Source of the DNA: Puniceicoccaceae bacterium
GTDB taxonomy: Bacteria; Verrucomicrobiota; Verrucomicrobiia; Opitutales; Coraliomargaritaceae
Direction: 5' to 3'
NCBI GenBank assembly: GCA_003566795.1
Contig: PXBU01000088.1
Location: 1 to 6,995, forward strand
Length of the DNA: 6,995 bases
The position numbers were made by a program, and so were the translations under genes. Numbering within the stretch: the stretch's first letter is position 1; the number at the start of each line of letters is the position of its first letter. The notes beneath the pieces are model-generated. The model saw only the letters and a list, made by a program, of their open reading frames with translations. It ran no database searches and was not told where the DNA came from. Below are positions 1 through 6,995 of this stretch, one piece after another.

Positions 1-73
1 ATGCCGAATGGCGGATGGGTAATGACTGATGCGAAAGAGGGTAAGGTAGGGGCTTTCCTGTGGGAAGCCCGCG
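1..73. repeat. Repeat module X, first copy
   Basis: This copy matches 188-260 base for base over 73 positions, with changes only at 18, 33 and 41. It ends in a hairpin at 50-70, GGGCTTTCC-TGT-GGAAGCCC-like, with nine stacked pairs including one G-U and a three-base loop. The same hairpin returns at 87-107 and 237-257. Positions 74-83 form a short joint before a second, partial copy of the module end at 84-110. Part of this joint, CTCATCCG at 76-83, is the reverse complement of 199-206. The joint may therefore record a small inversion or patch repair, although an 8-base match is weak evidence. Confidence 0.8.
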
Positions 74-83
74 TGCTCATCCG

Positions 84-201
84 TAGGGGCTTTCCTGTGG
101 GAAGCCCGCGAGCGTTCGGGGGATGGTAGGAAATTCCAAACGCCCCCGGACGTTCGCGGGTGGCGCGAGCACCACCCCTACGAGATGATGCCGAATGGCG
201 G
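84..201. repeat. Tandem repeat unit, copy 1 (period 150 bp)
   Basis: This 118-bp block is repeated at 234-351 with two substitutions (111/261 and 145/295). In order it contains hairpin a (87-107, nine pairs, TGT loop), hairpin b (CGTTCGGGGG at 113-122 against CCCCCGGACG at 143-152, ten pairs with one G-U) and hairpin c (GGGTGG at 158-163 against CCACCC at 172-177). The loop of hairpin b encloses the small palindrome GGAAATTCC. Three successive strong stems suggest a structured transcript or a DNA cruciform-prone element. No poly-T tract follows any stem, so none is a convincing intrinsic terminator. Confidence 0.85.
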
Positions 202-233
202 ATGAGTAATGACTGATGCAAAAGAGGTTAAGG

Positions 234-351
234 TAGGGGCTTTCCTGTGGGAAGCCCGCGTGCGTTCGGGGGATGGTAGGAAATTCCAAACGCCTCCGGA
301 CGTTCGCGGGTGGCGCGAGCACCACCCCTACGAGATGATGCCGAATGGCGG
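234..351. repeat. Tandem repeat unit, copy 2 (period 150 bp)
   Basis: This is the second copy of the block at 84-201. Hairpins a, b and c lie at 237-257, 263-302 and 308-327. One of its two differences from copy 1 is C to T at 295, inside the descending arm of hairpin b. It turns a G-C pair into a G-U pair and so keeps the RNA stem, although it would be a mismatch in a DNA cruciform. Homology to copy 1 stops sharply after 351. Confidence 0.85.
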
Positions 352-374
352 GTGGCGCGAGCACCACCCCTACG
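338..374. repeat. Truncated third repeat unit (internal deletion)
   Basis: Positions 338-351 repeat the first 14 bases of module X (as at 1-14 and 188-201). The sequence then jumps directly to the hairpin c module (348-374, identical to 156-182 and 306-332). The two parts join at GCGG, which is present at both expected breakpoints (198-201 and 306-309 in a full unit). A deletion of 108 bp between these short direct repeats explains the structure exactly. The last hairpin c lies at 350-369. Confidence 0.7.
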
Positions 375-527
375 GGTCGGGAGTTCAGCATCGCCTTTAG
401 TGGTATTATTCTGCCTTCACCCCGCAGCCGAGTGGATTCAAGGCGGGTGGCTACAATGAATCAGCCCGACTACCTTTGAGATTGCTTATCGGAGCATAAA
501 GCTGCGCTTATCTTTAGCTGATTGGTA
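375..527. other. Unique non-coding DNA between repeats and nifJ promoter
   Basis: I see no convincing gene, tRNA or terminator here. Two details may matter. The heptamer GCTTATC occurs at 484-490 and again at 506-512, 22 bp apart (about two helical turns) and on the same strand, upstream of the candidate nifJ promoter, so it could be a pair of activator sites. TACAAT at 452-457 resembles a -10 box but has no -35 partner at the right distance. Both are weak. Confidence 0.5.
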
Positions 528-556
528 TTAGCATATCTTGACGCAAGAATTATTAA
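528..556 (+). promoter_or_regulatory. Candidate sigma-70-type promoter of nifJ
   Basis: TTAGCA (528-533, four of six matches to TTGACA) and TATTAA (551-556, four of six matches to TATAAT) are separated by 17 bp. Transcription would begin near 563, giving a leader of about 23 nt before the ATG at 586. The same arrangement, TTAG plus dyad plus TATWAA, is found before cysC, which adds some weight. An alternative reading takes TTGACG (538-543) as the -35 box, with a poor -10 around 560-566. Confidence 0.45.
536..549. promoter_or_regulatory. Dyad element upstream of nifJ, shared with cysC
   Basis: TCTTG (536-540) and CAAGA (544-548) form a perfect inverted repeat around ACG. The 14 bases 536-549 match 5295-5308 before cysC at 12 positions, with the same centre of symmetry. 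The element sits between the candidate -35 and -10 boxes, where a bound repressor would block RNA polymerase. I infer an operator, but the regulator is unknown and is not encoded in the window. Confidence 0.45.
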
Positions 557-571
557 GTTTAGTAAAACTTA
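554..571. promoter_or_regulatory. Inverted repeat over the nifJ transcription start
   Basis: TAAGTTT (554-560) and AAACTTA (565-571) are perfect seven-base arms around AGTA. The palindrome overlaps the end of the candidate -10 box and the predicted transcription start. It could be a second operator or, in RNA, a weak A-U-rich hairpin just ahead of the ribosome binding site. A palindrome of this size in AT-rich DNA can also arise by chance. Confidence 0.35.
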
Positions 572-575
572 TTGT

Positions 576-582
576 GAAAGAG
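576..582 (+). promoter_or_regulatory. Weak ribosome binding site of nifJ
   Basis: GAAAGAG ends three bases before the ATG at 586. It is purine-rich but a poor and closely spaced Shine-Dalgarno match. It favours the ATG at 586 over the in-frame TTG at 538, which has no purine-rich stretch ahead of it and lies inside the candidate promoter. Confidence 0.4.
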
Positions 583-585
583 AAA

Positions 586-4155
<3,570 letters not shown>

Positions 4156-4179
4156 GCGAAATTCATAGACCTGATTATT

Positions 4180-5172
4180 ATGGACCTGACGACAAAATAT
4201 CTCGGACTCACACTGCCACACCCGCTGATCGCTGGTGCCTCACCGCTCCCGGACGATCTGGATAAAGTGCGCGGACTCGAAGACGGCGGCATCGCAGCGA
4301 TCACCATGTATTCGCTCTTTGAGGAGCAGATTACCCAAAATCTGGTCGGCTCGGCAGCCCACATTGGCTCCTATGAGAATTCATTTTCGGAAGCGGCCTC
4401 CTACTTCCCCGAGATGGATTTACTGGAGCGTGGACTGGAAACCTATTTGGAACAGTTGCAACGGGTGAAGCAGGCCGTGTCGATTCCCGTGATCGGCTCA
4501 CTCAACGGCACCCGTGAAGGGGAGTGGGTCAATTATGCCTCGCTGATCGAAGAGGCGGGAGCCGACGCGCTCGAACTGAACCTGTATTTTCTGGCGACAG
4601 ATTTTGAGGTCACCGCAGCTGAGATTGAGGACCGCTGCGTCGCGATTGTGGCGGCGGTGCGGGAGCGGATAAAGATCCCGCTGGCAGTCAAACTATCGCC
4701 CTTCTTTACCGCACTGCCACAGTTTGCGAAGCGGCTGACTGAGGCGGGAGCCGACGGGCTGGTGCTGTTCAATCGCTTCTATCAGCCCGACGTCGATACC
4801 GACGAGTTGGATGTCAGGCCCATGCTGGAGCTTTCCCAGTCCTCCGAGCTCCGCCTGCGCTTGCGCTGGCTGGCTTTCCTCAGCGGCCGACTGCCGGTGG
4901 ACCTCTCCGTGAGTGGCGGCGTCCATACCGGGATCGATCTGGCCAAGTCACTCATGGCCGGCGCCGACAGCGTGCAGGTCGTATCCAGCCTGTTAATCAA
5001 TGGCCCCAAAAAGATTAATCAAACGCTCAGCGAGCTCAAGACCTGGATGGAGGAGAAGGAATACGAGTCGCTGGAGCAACTGCGCGGCTGCCTCAATTAT
5101 CTGCGCTGCCCCGACCCCGAGGCACTCGAACGCGCCAACTACATGCGGGTGCTCAAGAGTTTCCGCGTGTAG
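4180..5172 (+). CDS. Dihydroorotate dehydrogenase-like FMN barrel protein
   Basis: This 330-residue soluble protein has the TIM-barrel fold of the dihydroorotate dehydrogenase superfamily. The N-terminal NPLIAGASPL-type strand appears as HPLIAGASPLPDD. The segment IGSLNG (near 107-112) is followed by ADALELNLYF (128-137). LAVKLSP (168-174) holds the Lys171 expected to contact FMN. SGGVHTG (245-251) and AGADSVQVVSSLL form the phosphate-binding end of the barrel. Where true PyrD enzymes have the Asn-x-Ser-x-Pro-Asn loop with the catalytic Cys or Ser, this protein reads NLYFLATD, so it probably does not oxidise dihydroorotate. It corresponds to the group usually annotated as dihydroorotate dehydrogenase-like protein, which I recall seeing next to PFOR in other genomes. 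The 24-bp spacing from nifJ and the absence of a promoter between them indicate co-transcription. A role in electron transfer around PFOR is an inference; the substrate is unknown. The start lacks a clear Shine-Dalgarno sequence. Confidence 0.92.
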   Translation: MDLTTKYLGLTLPHPLIAGASPLPDDLDKVRGLEDGGIAAITMYSLFEEQITQNLVGSAAHIGSYENSFSEAASYFPEMDLLERGLETYLEQLQRVKQAVSIPVIGSLNGTREGEWVNYASLIEEAGADALELNLYFLATDFEVTAAEIEDRCVAIVAAVRERIKIPLAVKLSPFFTALPQFAKRLTEAGADGLVLFNRFYQPDVDTDELDVRPMLELSQSSELRLRLRWLAFLSGRLPVDLSVSGGVHTGIDLAKSLMAGADSVQVVSSLLINGPKKINQTLSELKTWMEEKEYESLEQLRGCLNYLRCPDPEALERANYMRVLKSFRV

Positions 5173-5288
5173 CCGCCACTGCGCGTCGGTTTAATTTCGG
5201 GGTCTTGGTGGGGCCACAGGACGAAGCTCATTTCCGGCGGGTTTCCGGCCTTACCGTCAGCGTTCTTTAATCATGAATTAATTTTAAA
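5173..5288. other. Intergenic region after the nifJ operon, no clear terminator
   Basis: I find no stem followed by a T-run, so the nifJ operon may end by Rho or by a site I cannot recognise. TTTCCGG is repeated at 5231-5237 and 5242-5248 (11-bp spacing). The last part (from about 5266) turns strongly AT-rich, in contrast to the GC-rich genes on either side, as expected just upstream of a promoter. Confidence 0.5.
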
Positions 5289-5316
5289 TTAGGTTCTTGA
5301 CTTAAGAACCTATAAA
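5289..5316 (+). promoter_or_regulatory. Candidate promoter of cysC
   Basis: TATAAA (5311-5316, five of six matches to TATAAT) is preceded after 16 bp by TTAGGT (5289-5294). This -35 is poor on its own but begins TTAG like the candidate box before nifJ. Start of transcription would fall near 5323, leaving a leader of about 50 nt to the ATG at 5373. The AT-rich run just upstream (5266-5290) could act as an UP-like element. Confidence 0.45.
5291..5311. promoter_or_regulatory. Operator-like palindrome upstream of cysC
   Basis: AGGTTCTT (5291-5298) and AAGAACCT (5304-5311) are perfect eight-base arms around GACTT. The element lies between the candidate -35 and -10 boxes and touches the latter. 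Its core (5295-5308) is shared with the site before nifJ. A sulfur- or cysteine-responsive regulator would fit the downstream genes; Rrf2-family (CymR/IscR-like) proteins are one possibility. No regulator gene is present to support a choice. Confidence 0.55.
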
Positions 5317-5336
5317 TACCAAAAGCCCTTTACAAA

Positions 5337-5361
5337 CCGCCTGCAGTCGCTTGCATGGCGG
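5337..5361 (+). promoter_or_regulatory. Leader hairpin covering the upstream cysC ATG
   Basis: CCGCCTGCA (5337-5345) can pair with TGCA-T-GGCGG (5352-5361), giving nine pairs with one bulged T and a six-base loop. The ATG at 5355 lies in the descending arm, so it would be hidden in the mRNA. This supports ATG 5373 as the working start, or else a structure that modulates initiation. The downstream start sits 11 bases past the stem. Confidence 0.35.
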
Positions 5362-5372
5362 CTGCATTTTGT

Positions 5373-5984
5373 ATGGTCACACCCGAAAACATTCACACCG
5401 AATTCCACCGCATGCTGGATCGCAGTGCCAAGGAGGCACAGCTGCGGCAGCGCGGTCATGTCTTCTGGTTTTATGGGCTCTCGGGCTCGGGCAAGAGCAC
5501 GCTGGCGAATGCGCTGGAGCGTAAACTCGCGCAGGAGGGCTACGTGACGAAGATTTTGGACGGCGACAACATTCGCAGCGGCTTGAACTCTGATCTTGGA
5601 TTTTCCGATGCCGACCGCGCGGAGAACATCCGCCGCATCGCCGAGGTGGCGCGGCTATTTCTCGATGCCGGCATCGTGGTGATCACCTCTTTTATCACGC
5701 CGAAACGCGAGCTCCGCGCCCAAGCCCGCGAAATTGTGGGGGCCGACGACTGCACGCCGGTTTACATCGAGGCCTCCTTCGAGGCCTGCGCCGAGCGCGA
5801 CGTCAAGGGCCTCTACGCCAAAGCTGCCGCTGGTGGTGTCAAAGACTTTACTGGCAAGGATTCTTCCTTTGAAGTGCCGGAGGAGGGGGCACCCGACTGG
5901 ACTATTTCGACCGATCATCAATCCGAAGAGGAGTCGCTGCAACAACTCCTGGAGCGGGTGCTGCCGCTGATTAAAACCACTTAA
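5373..5984 (+). CDS. cysC: Adenylylsulfate (APS) kinase
   Basis: It phosphorylates APS with ATP to give PAPS and ADP, the second activation step of sulfate assimilation in the cytoplasm. With the start at 5373 it has 203 residues, the usual size for stand-alone CysC. The P-loop GLSGSGKST is at 35-43. DGDNIRSGLN begins at Asp63 and binds substrate together with the following FSDADRAENIRR helix. KGLYAKA follows Asp143, and KDFTGKDSSFEVPEE is the lid-type segment seen in the family. The SFISP motif that holds the phosphoserine (Ser109 in Escherichia coli) reads SFITPKR, with Thr109. An in-frame ATG at 5355 would add six residues (MAAAFC); I prefer 5373 because MVTPENIHTEFHRML fits the family N-terminus and the upstream ATG lies in a stable hairpin. 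Neither start has a good Shine-Dalgarno sequence. The palindrome at 5291-5311 is its likely control site, and cysD follows after 97 bp. Confidence 0.96.
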   Translation: MVTPENIHTEFHRMLDRSAKEAQLRQRGHVFWFYGLSGSGKSTLANALERKLAQEGYVTKILDGDNIRSGLNSDLGFSDADRAENIRRIAEVARLFLDAGIVVITSFITPKRELRAQAREIVGADDCTPVYIEASFEACAERDVKGLYAKAAAGGVKDFTGKDSSFEVPEEGAPDWTISTDHQSEEESLQQLLERVLPLIKTT

Positions 5985-6002
5985 CCACTCCTCACCTAGT
6001 CC

Positions 6003-6023
6003 CGGCCTCGTTCAGCGAAGCCG
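6003..6023 (+). terminator. Weak hairpin between cysC and cysD
   Basis: CGGC (6003-6006) pairs with GCCG (6020-6023) and TCG (6008-6010) with CGA (6016-6018), with one C/A mismatch between them and the loop TTCAG. It is followed by TATTT, not a real T-run. It could reduce read-through or stabilise the cysC 3' end, but as a terminator it is weak. cysC and cysD may still be co-transcribed. Confidence 0.25.
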
Positions 6024-6081
6024 TATTTGCGATTCCACTATTTCTCCCAGCTGATACTATCAATTTCATATCGAACAAACA

Positions 6082-6995
6082 ATGGCTATCGACTACACCA
6101 TCTCACACCTCAGGCAGCTCGAGTCCGAAGCGATCTACATCCTGCGCGAAACGGCCGCCCAATTTGAGAAGCCCGTGCTCCTCTTTTCCGGCGGCAAGGA
6201 CTCCATCGTCATGGCTTACCTGGCCAAGAAAGCCTTCTGGCCCTCCAGGCTGCCCTTTCCGCTGATGCACGTCGACACCGGGCACAACTTTCCCGAGACG
6301 ATGGAATACCGCGACCGCTTCATTCAGGATCTGGGAGCGGAGCTGGTGGTGGCCTCGGTGCAACAAGCCATCGATGAGGGCAAAGTGGTGGAAGAGACTG
6401 GCCCCTTTGCCAGCCGCAACAGCTTGCAAACCGTCGCGCTGCTGGAAGGCCTGGAAAAGGGTCAATACGATGCCGCCCTCGGCGGTGGTCGCCGCGATGA
6501 GGAAAAAGCGCGCGCCAAGGAGCGCTTCTTCTCCCACCGCGATGCCTTTGGACAGTGGGACCCCAAGAAGCAGCGCCCCGAACTCTGGAACATCTTCAAC
6601 GGGCGCAAGCGCCACGGCGAACATTTCCGGGTGTTTCCGCTCTCCAACTGGACCGAGATGGACATCTGGCAATACATCAAGCTGGAGAACATCGACTTGC
6701 CCAACCTTTACTTCTCGCATCAGCGCGAGTGCTTCGTCCGCAACGGTGTGATCATGGGTGTCTGCGACTTTATCGAGATGACGCCCGAGGAGCAAAAGAC
6801 CGTCGAGACCATGACTGTCCGCTTCCGCACTATCGGCGACGCCACCTGCACCGGGGCCGCACTCTCCACCGCCGACAATCTCGACGACATCATTACCGAA
6901 GTCGCCGCCGCCCGTCAGACCGAGCGCGGGACCCGGGCCGACGACAAGCGTTCCGAGACCGCCATGGAAGACCGTAAAAAAGAGGGATATTTTTA
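6082..6995 (+). CDS. cysD: Sulfate adenylyltransferase small subunit (stop codon cut by window edge)
   Basis: With the GTPase CysN it forms ATP sulfurylase, making APS and pyrophosphate from sulfate and ATP. The frame opens at ATG 6082 and reads 304 codons to GYF, followed by the two bases TA. Because CysD proteins characteristically end in GYF, the missing base almost certainly completes TAA or TAG, so the protein is complete. The PP-loop SGGKDS is at 36-41, in the N-type pyrophosphatase fold. HVDTGHNFPET follows, then GGGRRDEEKARAKER (134-148), a strongly conserved active-site stretch, and RVFPLSNWTEMDIWQYI from residue 183. Length is near the usual 300-305. There is no Shine-Dalgarno sequence before the ATG, but the reading MAIDYTISHLRQLESEAIYILRE matches the family start. 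A cysN gene is expected immediately downstream. Whether transcription comes from cysC or a separate promoter in the 97-bp gap cannot be settled; I see no convincing promoter there. Confidence 0.96.
   Translation, partial: MAIDYTISHLRQLESEAIYILRETAAQFEKPVLLFSGGKDSIVMAYLAKKAFWPSRLPFPLMHVDTGHNFPETMEYRDRFIQDLGAELVVASVQQAIDEGKVVEETGPFASRNSLQTVALLEGLEKGQYDAALGGGRRDEEKARAKERFFSHRDAFGQWDPKKQRPELWNIFNGRKRHGEHFRVFPLSNWTEMDIWQYIKLENIDLPNLYFSHQRECFVRNGVIMGVCDFIEMTPEEQKTVETMTVRFRTIGDATCTGAALSTADNLDDIITEVAAARQTERGTRADDKRSETAMEDRKKEGYF

Larger units (their letters stand above)
1..374. repeat. Hairpin-rich tandem repeat array, non-coding
   Basis: The segment is built from repeated modules rather than a gene. 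The main tandem copies are 84-201 and 234-351 (offset 150 bp, 116 of 118 bases identical). A second overlapping relation joins 1-73 with 188-260 (70 of 73 identical, no gaps). A 27-bp module starting GCGGGTGGCGCGAGC occurs three times without change, at 156-182, 306-332 and 348-374. Three hairpin types recur inside the units. Open frames on both strands here translate to repeated peptides, the mark of a DNA repeat read as protein. There is no flanking transposase in view, and the array begins at the window edge, so its left boundary is unknown. I infer a dispersed intergenic repeat family (REP/MITE-like). I cannot name the family. Confidence 0.9.

Noticed and set aside
158..177. GGGTGG/CCACCC hairpin as an intrinsic terminator
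   Set aside because: The stem is followed by CTACG rather than a T-run, and the same hairpin recurs three times as part of the repeat.
1..374. CRISPR array
   Set aside because: The repeats are long (73-118 bp), overlap each other and have no regular short repeats with unique spacers; no cas gene is present.
77..391. Open frames of 104 and 63 codons on both strands in the repeat region
   Set aside because: Their translations are internally repeated in step with the DNA repeat, and no ribosome binding site or family resemblance is visible.
452..457. TACAAT as a nifJ -10 box
   Set aside because: No -35-like hexamer lies 16-18 bp upstream, and it would give a leader of more than 120 nt, whereas a better pair exists at 528-556.
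5200..5250. Terminator after the FMN protein gene (GTGGGGCCAC and TTTCCGG repeats)
   Set aside because: The possible stem has only four pairs with a two-base loop, and no T-run follows.
6052..6062. TGATA-C-TATCA palindrome before cysD as an operator
   Set aside because: Five-base AT-rich arms are easily found by chance, and it shares nothing with the dyad upstream of nifJ and cysC.
6103..6795. 230-codon open frame on the - strand over cysD
   Set aside because: The + strand encodes a complete CysD with all motifs, so the opposite frame is a shadow.

Overview
The window carries four genes, all on the + strand, preceded by a non-coding repeat array. The proteins point to a bacterium with an anaerobic or facultative pyruvate metabolism that also assimilates sulfate. 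The GC-rich intergenic repeats and the style of the proteins make me think of Verrucomicrobiota (Opitutae / Coraliomargarita relatives). That is an impression from memory, not something the window proves.

Layout. Positions 1-374 hold a degenerate tandem array (period 150 bp) built from modules that each fold into hairpins; it probably continues to the left of the window. Positions 375-527 are unique non-coding DNA. A promoter region at 528-571 leads into a 1189-residue homodimeric pyruvate:ferredoxin/flavodoxin oxidoreductase (PFOR, nifJ, 586-4155). Only 24 bp later comes a 330-residue dihydroorotate-dehydrogenase-like FMN barrel protein (4180-5172) that lacks the usual active-site motif of PyrD. 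The two almost certainly form one operon. A 200-bp gap contains a second promoter region (5289-5316) and leads into cysC (APS kinase, 5373-5984). After 97 bp comes cysD (small subunit of ATP sulfurylase, 6082-6995), whose stop codon is cut by the window edge after its second base. A cysN partner is expected just downstream.

How the genes work together. PFOR splits pyruvate to acetyl-CoA and CO2 and passes electrons to ferredoxin or flavodoxin. The FMN protein next to it is an unassigned redox partner. CysD (with CysN) makes APS from sulfate and ATP, and CysC phosphorylates it to PAPS, the start of sulfur assimilation.

The most interesting observation is that the regions upstream of nifJ and cysC share a dyad-symmetric element, TCTTGAC-NN-AAGAA (12 of 14 positions identical; 536-549 and 5295-5308). 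In both it lies between a TTAG-type -35 candidate and a TATWAA -10 candidate. This suggests a common regulator, or a common promoter class, linking the Fe-S-rich PFOR operon with sulfate activation. The second notable item is the hairpin-rich repeat array, which shows a G-C/G-U substitution that keeps a stem and an apparent 108-bp deletion at a short GCGG homology. Apart from these I see no evidence of an undescribed multi-gene system; the four genes belong to known families.
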